Numbered from the stretch's first letter, positions 51,434-63,348 are shown. The stretch: 64,000 bases of DNA from Globodera rostochiensis (GCA_018350325.1 JAEVLN010000003.1:269985-333984), one strand, 5' to 3'. The notes: generated by a model from the letters alone, not told the origin. Translations and numbers: made by a program.

Positions 51434-53287
51434 TTATAGTAAATAAACGATTGGCACTCGTCGTTTGATCAGTTTGTGAGCTTTTCTAATGGATAAAGTG
51501 AATGGGCGGTGAAAGGGACGATGACGGAGAAAGAAAGCGATCAGAATGATCAGCATCAGAAGAAGCAATGATGGCGGGAGAAGGCAGCTGATCGGAAGGC
51601 GTTGATTCGACGGAAACCCCGCGGGCGGTACATTTGCCGAATTCTGAGGGAATTTTAACGCCGTCTCTCTTCTGGCCACTAATGGCCATTTTCGTAAGAA
51701 TTGGGTAACGAATCCTCGCATGCAATTCCCCCCGAGGCGCCAATATTTGTCAATGTCCGCGATAACTTTGCTGCCTGGGGCAAGACGCTTGTGCGCCAAT
51801 TCGCAAAGCCGGCAAATGGCCCTCGCCGGCGGGTCAACGTCACTCTGCCGCCGATAGAATTGGGTCCAGTTGAAGAAGCTGCAAATACCGAGAAATATAA
51901 AAGATTATTTCAGGCAAATCTGAAAGTCGATGTGTTCTTTGATGTTTCCAGTGCCATCAAATTCGATCAAATTTCACTTACCAGCCCCCCCCCCCAAGCT
52001 TAGGAGTAAAGTTTTACCAAAAATTTGAAAAAAGCCACCCAATTTTTAAAGCACAAATTGTGATCTCCCCGATCACCAACCGCAAATAACGCGTCTGATC
52101 AAAACGCAATTCCAAGAGGAATTTGGCCATCTCTTCCACCGTGCCAAAGTCGTCGGCTGCCACAAATGCCTCTGGCGGAATGTCGAGCCCCTTCAGCGCC
52201 TTACGGCTGAGCACAACCGGCACCGTCAGGTGGCGGAAGGCGTTCCAAAACTTTTCGGTGACGTAATTGCGACAAACCGAATTCTCAAATGCCAAATAGA
52301 AGAAGTGCCTATCTTAATAATAAATAATCTGCTGCTTTTCATTTAAAAATGTGCCGTTCTCCGACCAATTTGTGCGTCATAACACATTTTGTCACAGTCT
52401 CGCCCAAAACATCGTCCATATCCGGTAATTTCCATGTACTTGCCCAACTCGTTGGTGTAAGCTTCGCGTCCCGAATGCGAAGCGCAATTTGACGCAATTT
52501 GAAGTGCCATTTTGTCTTTGCGCCCGACTTTTGTCAACACCTTTAATATTCAAAATTGGCCGAGACATTATTCATTCCATTCACTTCTTCCCAAGTCCAA
52601 ATGTCCTTCAAAACTTCGCTTTTGGATCGATCAATTCTGTGAAGTCCGCCGTACGGGGCCAACAGATTGTGTTCATCATCGGCCCGGTAAGTCATGGACA
52701 GGTTGAAGAAGTCGGGGAAGGGATGTTGTGGATGGGAATTGGAAGGCGATTCCAAGTCGAACATCACATAAAGCTGGTCCGACCTTCGGCCACCGGGGAG
52801 GACGCCTCGCGCAGTTTGGTGAAAAACGATAACCGACGCGTTTTCGGCACTGTCCATAAAATAAAGGGTTAAATCAATCAAGGGGGGGGGGGTATAAAAG
52901 GGGGATGATCGCGCTATTCATTTGTCTTTTTGTGTGCTGACTGACATTTTCCTGTCCTGCGAATATTTGCATTTTCTTTTGCACTTGCGCACTTGCTCTT
53001 CTGGCGCAATTGTTTGTATGATATTGCCCTGGTTGAAGAAGTTGTTCCAGCCCAAAATGATCGGTTCATTTGCTTCTGATTGGGCCTAAATGCCTTTGAA
53101 GCAATTTGTCGGCTTCCTTTTATCCTTTTGTTCAAAATAATATTTAATCACTTACAGCGAAGCAATTGGCACTTATGTTCAAAAGATGGAAAAGCAGGCA
53201 ATGCCACGGCATTCTAGGCAGTTGCCATCGTTCGTTGTAGTCCATCTTAAAATGGTTTTGCTCCTTCCAACCTTTTTTCGTTGGCAT
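51434..53287 (-). CDS. alpha-1,3-fucosyltransferase (GT10 family)
   Basis: Six exons in phase: 53287 (or 53212)-53156, 53085-52946, 52849-52585, 52540-52375, 52312-52081, 51878-51434. GT10 features appear in order: ILGWNNFFN, VIVFHQTARG, LYVMFDLESP, FFNLSMTYR, IASNCASHSGRE, YGRCFGRDCDKMC, FENSVCRNYVTEKFWNAF, VPVVLSRK, PPEAFVAADDFG, CRLCELAHK. The enzyme adds fucose from GDP-fucose to N-acetylglucosamine of glycans in the Golgi. A start at 53212 gives 434 residues beginning with a signal-peptide-like MPWHCLLFHLLNISANCFA; ATG 53287 adds 25 hydrophilic residues. Beyond the usual GT10 end the frame continues about 85 residues with a hydrophobic stretch (about 381-404) and a basic tail. A TATA box lies upstream. 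The frame is clean throughout. Confidence 0.88.
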
Positions 53288-53494
53288 TAAAGCAATGGGA
53301 GGGGGGGGGGGATCAGAAATGGGCGAAAATGTTTCATTTCTGTTTTCGTTACTTTTTGGGCGTTTCGTTTCGTAAAAGACTGTTTGCATTCATTTGGCTC
53401 GAAAAAGTGTGGGAGGGCGTCGCCGGGGGGGGGCTTTTCCCCGTAACATTCCAAGGCCAGTCCAAATTGTTTGATCAGGATGAAGAAGATGCAT

Positions 53495-53502
53495 TTTATA
53501 TA
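53495..53502 (-). promoter_or_regulatory. TATA box of the fucosyltransferase gene
   Basis: Minus-strand TATATAAA, about 210-290 bases upstream of the candidate start codons. The same TATATAAA in the same surrounding sequence precedes the broken copy on the plus strand at about 62318, which supports its role. Confidence 0.5.
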
Positions 53503-53900
53503 TTGAGCGAGGGCTTTTTGTTTTGGGTTCTGGGCGTCGCACCAATTTTTTGTAGAAAAGTGAATACCATTCAAATAAAAATTCCAAGCCTTATTAATCT
53601 TTGATCTCGAGTCGAGAAAAGTGCATTTTTTGGAATTGTTAGGGTTTGGAATTGTCGGGATTCCGAGTTCGTGCTTTGGCTTCGGGTGTGAACCGGGCTT
53701 CGTTCGTCTCTGATTGTGGGCGACGAGGATGGCATTCATGCCAGGGACCGGGTTTATTTTGATTCGCTTATAAGTTTAATACCTAATTTTAATTTATGCC
53801 TTAATTAAATTTAGCAGTATTTTGAGTCTTTTTATATGTCCAAGAAAGCGTCAAAGAACTGCTGGAAATTGAGAAAAATGGACTATGTAGGTTGTGCAAA

Positions 53901-54318
53901 TTATAGTAAATAAACGATTGGCACTCGGCGTTTGATCAGTTTGTGAGCTTTTCTAATGGATAAAGTGAATGGGAGGTGAAAGGGACGACGACGGAGAGAG
54001 AAAGCGATCAGAATGATCAGCAGCAGAAGAAGCAATGATGGCGGGAGAAGGCAGCTGATCGGAAGGCGTTGATTCGACGGAAACCCCGCGGGCGGTACAT
54101 TTGCCGGATTCTGAGTGAATTTTGACGCCGTCTCTCTTCTGGCCACTAATGGCCATTTTCGTAAGAATTGGGTGACGAATCCTCGCATGCAATTCCCCCC
54201 GAGGCGCCAATATTTGTCAATGTCCGCGATCACTTTGCTGCCTGGGGCAAGACGCTTGTGCGCCAATTCGCAAAGCCGGCAAATGGCCCTCGCCGGCGGG
54301 TCAATGTCACTCTGCCGC
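53901..54318 (-). pseudogene. duplicate of fucosyltransferase last exon only
   Basis: Nearly identical to 51434-51857 including the stop, C-terminal hydrophobic segment and 3' flank (53856-53900). It starts inside exon 6 at RRQSDIDPPARAICRLCELA; no upstream exons or acceptor match. Its frame is open, so the C-terminal extension has been kept without stops in both copies. Confidence 0.85.
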
Positions 54319-54589
54319 CGAATCCCAGCAATGATCAATTAAACAATTGCCGTGGAAATGGAAAATCAACATTGACGCATTTCCCGTCCACGGATCCGGA
54401 CCAGAGCCAGCCGGATCCGGGTGGATTGAGCACTTACGGATTCGAATTCGGCGAAATCTCCCGTATAGCCTTTAGACCCGAGTACAAGTCCGGATCCGGC
54501 GAATTTTTGTACCCGCATTTTAAATATAGAAAATGACAATTCGATGTTCACGGTAGAATCGCCTGTGAACAGGCTAATGTACTTCAACC

Positions 54590-55290
54590 GAAGCATTATG
54601 ACGGAAATGCCTTCTTTAACACTACAGTAACCTACCGGACGGACAGCACCGTATTCATGCCCTACGATTCGTTGGTAGAATTACAGCTGGCACCCGATCG
54701 CAGAAAGATGGACGAAGGAGGAAGTAAGAGGGCAGACACATAATTTTACAGACTTCGGAGCCTTCCGACCCCCTCAAAAATGTCTAAAAACCCAGCGTCC
54801 GGTTCAACTCAGTCAATAAATTACTCAGCCCGGACAGGATTTTCCAGGACTCCTGACCTGGAACCCTGGTATTTTCATTCAAAGCACCAGGATCAGGATT
54901 AGAGCCCAGACTCGAGGACCGATCGAGATTTTGATCGAGAAACTTGAATATCTCGATCGTCGGTGCTCTAATCAGGATATCCTCGAAAATGAAAATCGGA
55001 GTTTTTTGTTCCGGTAATTCTTGATCTTGGTCATTTCCAAACCCCGATCCGGATCCTATCCGGGATTTTTCTAAAATCCGCGGGCTCTACAATACATATA
55101 CATTTATCACCTTAAAGGTTCGACAAAACAGTGAGGAATAAACGGAAACTTGCTTTTCAAGCGGTCTCCAATTGTGATGCAAATTCGGGCCGTGATTTTT
55201 TTGACGAAACCGCTGGAGGGCATGTTAAATTGGATTTGTATGGGCATTTGGGATTTGGTTCTGTCGTCCAACACTGCTATTTTTCTTCTC
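54590..55290 (+). pseudogene. second, diverged fucosyltransferase remnant on the plus strand
   Basis: 54590-54735 reads FFNTTVTYRTDSTVFMPYDS, a GT10 segment equivalent to FFNLSMTYRADDEHNLLAPY of the intact gene, followed by a GTAAGA donor. 55118-55265 reads KLAFQAVSNCDANSGRDFFD and KLDLYGHLGFGS, equivalent to ALQIASNCASHSGRE...YGRCFG but without the cysteine, and is out of phase near its acceptor. Neither the nucleotide-binding exon nor the C-terminal exon follows. It comes from a different GT10 gene than the other fragments because it is much more diverged. Confidence 0.65.
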
Positions 55291-55927
55291 TGCCCCCCCC
55301 CTATCATCGAGCGATTTATTGATTGATTAGACACCGTGCCAATGCGTGCATAACGACACACAAAAAACTTCCCCTTCGTTTGTTCATGCTCATTCGTTCA
55401 TTCTAATCATTCGTTCTCTTTCGCCGTCGCCCATTTTTTGTTGATAAATTTTTTATTCAATACAGTATGTACCTGACCATGTTCTGATTACAGCGTATTT
55501 CACTTACGTCTTTCGCAGTTGAACAAATCCGACTTTCAGTTAGAATCCTCCTTTTTTCTTGGGGGAACAAATCCGATTTTTATTATTAGTCGAGAAAAAT
55601 TAAATTTTTAGGGCTTGCTTTAATTTTAAAAATTTTAAACCGGTTCAAAAACCGTTTTAAATTCTCAATTTTTATTTTCTATTGACTAATTCGTAATTGA
55701 AAGCCTATATGAGTGATTTTGCCAATTTTTTAATCATTGGACAACTAAGTGCCCAGTCAAAAGACACTTCAGTCCCGGGCTCATTTTGCAGATTCGTGCG
55801 CTAGACTTAGAGTGGAGTCGATTGGTATATGATTTGGGTCATTTCGTTTCTGGGAGCTATGATCAACATTTACCGATTAATTTCTATTGTTTTGTTCCAG
55901 ACGCCTTTAAAAATATAATTTTGTGAA
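55291..55927. other. intergenic upstream of the BTB gene
   Basis: AT-rich, no coding sequence. It includes a GGTTCAAAAACC near-palindrome around 55640 and presumably the BTB gene promoter. Confidence 0.4.
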
Positions 55928-58219
55928 ATGCCAAAAGCAAACTCTTCTCTGGGGCGGATGAAGCATTTGCTGGACACGGGCAATGGGGCGGACGTTCACT
56001 TTTTGGTGGGGGGAGGAGACGAAAAGGAGGCGAGTTCTGAGAAATAGTGAAACAATTACTTTTATTAATGATTTAGATTACTTTAATTAATTATATTTCA
56101 ATTACTTTAATTAATTATATTTCAATTTTTTAATTTTGTTAAGCTTATGCCGGCACATAAAACGATTCTGATGGCGGCCTCCGACGTTTTTGGTGCAATG
56201 TTTCCTTTTGATGCCCGAAATGCCGGTAAGCTGCAAAAATAATTTTAAAATAGTGGGGAGGGGTATAAGCTGAAAAAATAATTTAAACCAATTTTTTAGG
56301 CACTTCGGAAGAGACTAAACCTGTGGAGGTGCCGGACGTGGAGGTGGGGGCGTTCAAGGCGATGCTCAGCTTCATTTATGTGGACGATGTGAGCGGGCTG
56401 AACGGAGACAATGCAATCGCTGTGCTTTATGCGGGTCATAAAATTTTATGCATTTTTTCGGTTCAAATTTTTAATTTAAGCTAAAAAATATGATCTTCCT
56501 GAACTTGTCGTTTCGTGTTTGAACTTTCCCATATGGAAGCTGAGCAATGTTTTTTTCGCGTTTGGCCAGACTCGCTTTCTTGGAGAAGGGGTGGGGAGGG
56601 GAGGAGGGGGCAAATTATATTGATTTTTAATCGTAAATAAATTTTATTGTCTTTTAAACAACAATGACTAATTAATTTATTATTTCGGGACTTTGCTCGT
56701 CGTTGTTTGGAGCACATCGATGTGAATGCGGACGCTTTGATCCTCTCGGAAGAGTTTTTGGAAATTGATCAAAAATCATTGTGTGAGATTCTGGACCGTG
56801 ACGAGTTGATGATCAGCGAAGAAATTGCAATTTGGAATGCCGTAAATTTATTAAAAATAATAAAATATATTAGATTTTAAAATAATTAGGCACTGCGCTG
56901 GGCGGACGAAAAATGTCGTCAAAATGGGAAAGAGCCTACGGCGGCGAATAGACGCGCAATGCTCGGCCCGGCACTTTTCAAAATTCGTTTTCCCCTCATT
57001 TTACATGAGGACTTTTCTGACAATATTGGTTGGAACTTTGTTGTTCTTTTGGATTTAAAATACGGTTGACCACCTGCGCTTTTGACAGTTTCGTCCGGAG
57101 TGTTGACGGAGGGCGAGCTGATCAGCGTTTTTCTGCATTATTCGCGTCCGGACCGCGCTCGGCCCGAGCCTTACCAGCTGCAATTCCCAACTAATGGACG
57201 TGCTTTTACAGGTGGTTGACATGTCGTTTACTTATCAAAGTGCCTCTAATCATATAGGAGTATTTATTGCATATAGGAAAATCAGAAATTTGTAATCGCT
57301 TTTTAAGATACTTTTTCATAGCCAAATCAAAAAGTGCCACTTTTTATGCATTGACCGGCACAAAAGCGAAATGATAATAATATTACCTATATTTTTTTAG
57401 GACTAACCATTCAAAATCGATGGGATTCCGCTGCATGTCACGACCTCGCGCTCATTGGGCCCAATCGATTGAGTGTCCAAATTACTGCAGACAATCCGAG
57501 TAAATAATATTATGTTAATATGATTTGATTAAAATGGCTCTATGAAAAGAGTTCACAAAATTTTTGAACTAATTTTTTTTCAGTGTATCGCTCTGTCCTC
57601 GCCATACGGCCAATTCCAAAACGGAAATTCGGCATTTTCTATTATGAAGTGACCCTTGTAGCGCAAAAAGGGTAAGTTAAATAAATAAACAGTTGAGCTT
57701 CAAAATGCTTTAGCAGCCTTTTTCTATAGAAATTGTGTTTAGCTTTGTTTCCATTGGACTTGCGGCCAAACGAATGCCATTGGACAAATGGGTTGGATGG
57801 TACAAAGGCACTTACGCATACTCACGCTGGGGCGATTTTTGGGGCCACGCGGTTGAGGAATGTTCCCACGGCCGCAATGGACGTCCTTTCATCGCTGGAA
57901 AGCCAAAATTTGGGGAAGGTGACGTCATCGGATGCGGCGTCAATTTGGCAACTCGCCAAATCATTTACACGCAGAATGGACAGCGTTTGGGTGAGAAAGA
58001 AAAAAAGTCTAAAATTAAAAAGGCAATTTCTTTTTTAAAAAATACAGTAAATATTTTTTTGGTCAAATTTGTTTGTTTGTTTTCGCAGGAACGGCCGGTT
58101 TGTGTGTCGATTCTGCCGCCGATTTGTTCCCGTGCGTTTCGTTATATTGCTCGGGCGATAAAATTGAAGCGAATTTTGGCCCGAATTTCAAATTCAACAT
58201 TGCCGCCGATGGCATTTAG
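55928..58219 (+). CDS. BTB-BACK-SPRY protein, possible cullin-3 adaptor
   Basis: Eleven exons in phase: 55928-56029, 56144-56225, 56300-56434, 56481-56590, 56689-56841, 56890-57028, 57089-57211, 57401-57499, 57584-57671, 57743-57990, 58089-58219 (469 residues). The BTB/POZ domain comes first ([48 protein letters not shown]), then a BACK region ([33 protein letters not shown]), then a SPRY domain ([63 protein letters not shown]). BTB-BACK proteins commonly bring substrates to cullin-3 ubiquitin ligases; SPRY would be the partner-binding end. Intron 1 has a GC donor (GAG|GCGAGT). The acceptor before exon 5 reads TTTCGG instead of an AG, so splicing there is doubtful. No signal peptide. Confidence 0.85.
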
Positions 58220-59129
58220 AAAGTGAAAAACGAGGGAATTTTTATCATTTATTTTTTCTTTGTCGATCAAAAACATTTTATCAATTCATTTGTTGTTTTC
58301 GAATTATCAGCTGGACAAAATTTAATTGTTGGCTTTTATTTTTTAATTTTTGCCCTGAATGTTTCCAATCGGGATTTCTTGAACTTCCTCGGTTAACCGA
58401 AATCGGGATTTCTTGAACTTCCTCGGTTAACCGAAATCGGGATTTCTTGAACTTCCTCGGTAAAGGCAAATTTAACATATTTTTTATTCTGGATTAAATC
58501 TCCGATTCCTTTCCCCCCTCCCCTTCCCGCTGATTGTGTTTAGCCGGCCATCGACCGAATCAGAAGCTGATCAGATGCGATCAGATCACTGAATCATCAT
58601 TTTATACACTAAAAATGTTCGCCGAGTTCTGCTGATTCATGTAAATGAGGCGACACAAAAATGGAACAGTAAATTTATTTATGTTAGTTTTATTTAAATC
58701 TGAGCAAAATGTGGCTGAAAATCAAAAGAAATGTTAGAAAAGCACATATATAAATAGTTAATTCTACAAAAACAGTGACTAGACGAAAAGAATAAAGGGT
58801 TGGGGGATGAGGTGATTGATTTGTTGTTCAGACAGATTATTCACAAATGTCTGATTAGTTTAAACTTTAAAGCAGAGATGGCATTAGATTGAACTGCTCC
58901 ATTACCGCATCCGTCCCATTTCATTGGCCCATTATTTCCGTGGCACATTCTTTTGTGGGGCCAACCGTCCCATTGGCATTGGCACTTTCATTTCGTTCCG
59001 TCGTCGCTTCCGTTGTTTATGTCGTGGCCAAAGATGGCAAAGTCGACAATGCGCCATTTCTCACGTGCCAAATATGACGGGAAAAGGCCGCTTCGTCCGG
59101 TTCGTCGATTGGTTTGCCGGCAACGCCTG
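58220..59129. other. intergenic after the BTB gene
   Basis: Contains a three-unit 34-bp repeat at 58368-58462 (CGGGATTTCTTGAACTTCCT plus CGGTTAACCGAAAT, itself palindromic at GGTTAACC). The rest is unremarkable, with no gene seen. Confidence 0.5.
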
Positions 59130-59590
59130 CGCAGCTGATCGGAAGGCGTTGATTCGACGGAAACCCCGCGGGCGGTACATTTGCCGGATTCTGAGAGAAT
59201 TTTGACGCCGTTTCTCTTCTGTCCACAATTGGCCATTTTCGGCCTCTGGCGGAATGTCGAGCCCCTTCAGCGCCTTACGGCTGAGCACAACCGGCACCGT
59301 CAGGTGGCGGAGGGCGTTCCAAAACTTTTCGGTGACCTCCGACCAATTTGTGCGTCATAACACCTTTTGTCACAGTCACGCCCAAAACAGCGTCCGTATC
59401 CGGTAACTTCCATGTACTTGCCCAACTCGTTGGTGTACGCCTCGCGTCCCGAATGCGAAGCGCAATTTGACGCGATTTGAAGTGCCATTTTGTCTTTGTG
59501 CCCGACTTTTGTCAACACCTTTAATGTTCAAAATTGGCCAAGACATTATTCATTCCATTCACTTCTTCCCAAGTCCAAATGTTGTCCGAC
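59130..59590 (-). pseudogene. collapsed fucosyltransferase pseudogene
   Basis: Three blocks of the intact gene are fused on the minus strand: 59331-59585 (exon 4 with its upstream intron), 59241-59330 (inside exon 5, PPEA back to KFWNAF) and 59133-59240 (inside exon 6). The joins fall within exons rather than at splice sites, and an intron is kept, so it arose by DNA deletions and not by retroposition. Confidence 0.85.
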
Positions 59591-59826
59591 AGTCTCGGGT
59601 CTCGACTCGAGAATTTTCGTTCCCTTGGGTGCCGGATTCCTTGTCTCGGAAATCGACTTTTTCACAGCCCTAAAGACGACATTAAAATTGTCAAAAAATG
59701 AAGGCAATAAAAATTTAAAATTTATTTTAAAGAGTAACAAAAATCTAACAGACAAAACGAATTTATAACTGTTAAAAGATCGAAAGAAAAAAGCAATTAA
59801 ACATTCTCACTGATCGCGCTTTCTCA

Positions 59827-61610
59827 TCAGCATTTGTATTCAAAATCCGGTCCAAAGTTTGCCTTGATTTTTGTTGGCGAAAAAAACAATGAAACACACG
59901 GAAACAAATCGGCGGCGTAAGAGACCAATAAATTGGCGGTGTCTGCAAAAGAAACAAAAATAATTTAAAGCTATTAAATGAATAAAAATTTGCAAATAGC
60001 CCGTTAATTGTTTTCTTTTTCTTTGTCACCCAAACGCCGGCCATTCTTTGTGTGAATGATTTGGCCTGTTGCCAAATCGACGCCGCAGCCGACGACATCG
60101 CCAGCGCCAAACGACGGCAGTCCTTCAAAGTAAGGACGCCCGTCCTTGTTTTGACGGCATCCCACGACGGCATGGCCCGCGAGGACTCCATCGAATTGAT
60201 AGGCGTAAGTGCCCGCAGTCCACCCAACCAATTTGTCCAATGGCATTTGCTTATGCGCAAGTCCAATGGAACAAAAGCTAAAATATGAATAAAATATTTT
60301 AACAATTGCTTTATAATATGTAGTTAAATTGTGCGTACCCTTCTTTCCCTAAGACGGTCACTTCGTAATAAAAAATTCCGCAATTCTTTTTCGGCATTCC
60401 TCGTTCTGCGTAGACAGAGCACGTCGCTTTTTAAATAATTTTTTTATTATAAAAGCAAAAACATTTTTAAATTTAAAAAACATTTGAATCTTTAAAACAT
60501 TAAATAAAAATTCTTTACGGAAGAAAGTGGTATGCTTATGCTCCACAATCACTCGGTGGGGCTGAAACAGAGTCAGTTCGTCGTGGCACGCATTGGAATC
60601 CCATCGATTTTGTTGGAGAATTAGCCCTACGAATTGTATTATTTTGTTTTTTTGTTTGAATTCAAATAATCTTTTTTATACAAAGCTATTATTGAAAGCA
60701 TTTAAACAAAAATTCCCCTACCATTTCTCTTTTGTGCCGCAGTCAACGCGTGGGTGTTCTGTTGCTGCTTGTTCTGATACTCCCCCATTTTTGCAGTCTG
60801 TCCTCCCTGCAGCTGATTCAGTCGTTTCTTTAATTATCAAATTTAAATTTTTAAATAATTATTCTGTATAATGCTTAACAGTAGAATTGGACACCGGTAC
60901 TGTACTGAAATTTCTATTTTGTGACTGAAATTTGGTCCTGGTTCTCCCTCCAGCTTTTCCTTCTTCAGCTAATTGGTGGCAATTTTGCCCTTAACTTGAC
61001 TGATGCCGAGTTCTGCCTTCAGCAGATCGATGTTCTTGGCACATTCCAATTCGACAATTTTGCCCTTGACTTGACTGATGCCGAGTTCTGCCTTCAGCAG
61101 ATCGATGTTCTTGGCACATTCCAATTCGGCAATTTTGCCCTTGACTTGACTGATGCCGAGTTCTGCCTTCAGCAGATCGATGTTCTTGGCACATTCCAAT
61201 TCGGCAATTTTGCCCTTGACTTGACTGATGCCGAGTTCTGCCTTCAGCAGATCGGTGTTCTTGGCACATTCCAATTCGACAATTTTGCCCTTGACTTGAC
61301 TGATGCCGAGTTCTGCCTTCAACAGATCGGTGTTCTTGGCACATTCCAATTCGGCAATTTTGCCCTTGACTTGAGTGATGCCGAGTTCTGCCTTCAACAG
61401 ATCGGTGTTCTTGGCACATTCCAATTCGGCAATTTCGGCATGCAGCCGTCGCACTTCTCCCCCCAAATTGGCGGCAGAAGTTAGACATGAATGTTCTGTA
61501 AAAAGCAATTAATGTATTTAAAGCAGCGCCCGCCCTTTTTTGTTTAAAGTTTTGCCTTGGTCCGCCTCAGCCGTTGTGTCTCCGCTAGTCGATTCGGTCC
61601 AAGTTGACAT
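59827..61610 (-). pseudogene. coiled-coil/SPRY gene 2, probably broken
   Basis: Pieces in order on the minus strand: start MSTWTESTSGDTTAEA (61610), a coiled-coil exon from 61495, a short coiled-coil exon 60827-60722, and SPRY exons 60626-60519, 60426-60339, 60277-60030, 59942-59827 ([51 protein letters not shown]). The SPRY exons are all in phase. Two defects occur upstream. The exon 1 donor GATG|GTGCTG of the sister gene is here AAAG|GGCGGG, with no usable GT. The coiled-coil exon hits TAG at 60971-60969 where the sister has a Gln codon. The coiled-coil exon carries six copies of a 75-bp repeat. No signal peptide. A shorter transcript starting further down is possible. Confidence 0.7.
60990..61440 (-). 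repeat. 75-bp coding tandem repeat, six units, in SPRY gene 2
   Basis: Each unit encodes 25 residues of the type IAELECAKNIDLLKAELGIS then QVKGK, differing mainly at A/V, N/T-I/D and S/T. The frame is kept through all units. The sister gene has the single ancestral unit ARIAKLECAKDIAQLEEEVN. Confidence 0.92.
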
Positions 61611-62269
61611 TTTGTTTGTTAATTGAAAGGAAACAAATTAGATTTACAGGTTCTAAACTTAGTCATTAGCTAAGCAAATCGAATAAAATTGATAATCCAA
61701 AGATTGACTAATGTTGATTTTTGCTGGTTTAAATCATATCCGAAAATTTCGGGTTGAGCCGATCCAGTGTGTCGGGTACTTTACGGTTTTGCGATCCCCC
61801 CCCCCCCCCTCTACAAATCTGGTGGAAACATCATATATGAGGGTTTTCAAAGGTGCTGATTATGAATCTGCAAAAAATTTTACGCGGAAGCAACTACGAA
61901 AAAAGTTATAGCCCCTCAAAGGCCAAAAACCATAGGGGGACCCTTTAGTCAAAATTGTTGGAAATTTTTATTCTAAAAATTATCTAAAAATATGTTATTT
62001 GATGCAATGGTTATTAGGGATTCGTTATGTTTAGGACTAAGCCACCCTGGCCTAAGCTCAGGTTGGTTTAGGCCTAGGCCTAACAAACTCAAGCCAGAGT
62101 GGCTTAAGACTAAGCCTAATAAACCCCTATCTAACTTTCCCCCAGGTATTCTCGAAAATGATGAAAGCGTACTATTTCCGCCCCCAACCCCACCGCACTC
62201 CCACACATTTGGTGCCACAATTAATGCCAACACATATTCACGACCGATTCCGAAGAGCTTTTAAATCAG
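61611..62269. other. intergenic upstream of SPRY gene 2
   Basis: 61860-61970 resembles 45090-45240 upstream of the first SPRY gene. 62030-62110 is palindromic, built on TAAGCCACCCTGGCCTAAGC and GTTTAGGCCTAGGCCTAAC. 62190-62265 resembles 48425-48500. No gene is seen. Confidence 0.5.
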
Positions 62270-63200
62270 ATCAGTGATGGTGCGACGCCCAGAAGCCAAA
62301 ACAAAAATCCCTCGCTGAATATATAAAATCTCTTCATTCTGATCAAATGATTTGGGCTGGCCTTGGAATGTGACGGGGAAAAGCCCCCCCCCCCCCCGCG
62401 GCGACCCCCCCCCCCCCCGACACTTTCTCGAGCCAAATGAATGCTCATTCCGCATTCACAACGACGCTTAACCACTGAACCATACGACGACATTCGGTGG
62501 GTCAAAAGATTTATTCAAATTTTCTTTCCCCTAAGAAAATTAGTGAAAATTTTGCCAAATTTCCGCCGTCGGGCACCTCCATCTTTAGGGGGGGGGGGGG
62601 GGGGGGCTTTTTCGTGTTTCTTTTACAAAACAAAACGAAAACTGCCTAGAATGCCGTGGCATTGCCTGCTTTTCCACCTTTTGAACATAAGTGCCAATTG
62701 CTTCGCTGTAAGTGTCTGTCTGTCCGATGACATTGGCACTGGCATTAAATTTTATTTTGAACAAAAGGAAGCCGACAAATTGCTTCAAAGGAATCACAAT
62801 CTGTTGGCCCCGTACGGCGGACTTCACAGAATTGATTGAAAGATTTGAAGGACATTTGGACTTGGGAAGAAGTGAATGGAATGAATAATGTCCCGGCCAA
62901 TTTTGAATATTAAAGGTGTTGACAAAAGTCGGGCGCAAAGACAAAATGGCACTTCAAATTGCGTCAAATTGCGCTTCGCATTCGGGACGCGAGGCGTACA
63001 CCAACGAGTTGGGCAAGTACATGGAAATTACCGGATACGGACGCTGTTTTGGGCGAGACTGTGACAAAATGTGTTATGACGCACAACTTGGTCGGAGAAC
63101 GGCACATTTTTAAATGAGAAGCAGATGGCCAAATTCCTTTTGGAATTGCGTTTTGACGCATTATTTGCGTTTGGTGATCGGGGAGATCAATTTGCGCTTT
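62270..63200 (+). pseudogene. fucosyltransferase pseudogene on the plus strand
   Basis: This is an inverted partial copy of the intact gene. It has the upstream region with TATATAAA (62318), the signal-peptide exon MPWHCLLFHLLNISANCFA with its GTAAGT donor (62651-62707), no exon 2, the second half of exon 3 (LLAPYGGLHRID), the whole of exon 4 (NCASHSGREAYTNELGKYME to YDAQLG) and then only the end of exon 5 (MAKFLLELRFD). The FENSVCRNYVTEKFW core and exon 6 are missing, so it cannot make an enzyme. Confidence 0.88.
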
Positions 63201-63348
63201 AAAAATTAGCAGCTTTTTCAAGTTTTCATCATTCATATATCATTCACAATTTACAATAACAAATTAAACTCTTTCGATTTAATACAGAAATTAAATAATA
63301 ATGAATTAATATAAAATTTAATTAAAAAAAACTCTTATATTTTGTAGG

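Noticed and set aside
53287..53739. 150-codon minus-strand ORF upstream of the fucosyltransferase
   Set aside because: It spans the TATA region and has no conserved motif. The signal-peptide exon starting at 53212 or 53287 joins exon 2 in phase and is also kept in the copy at 62651.
60921..61484. 187-codon plus-strand ORF with repeated NFALDLTDAEFCLQQI
   Set aside because: Antisense of the 75-bp coiled-coil repeat; the minus-strand frame matches the coiled coil of the sister gene.
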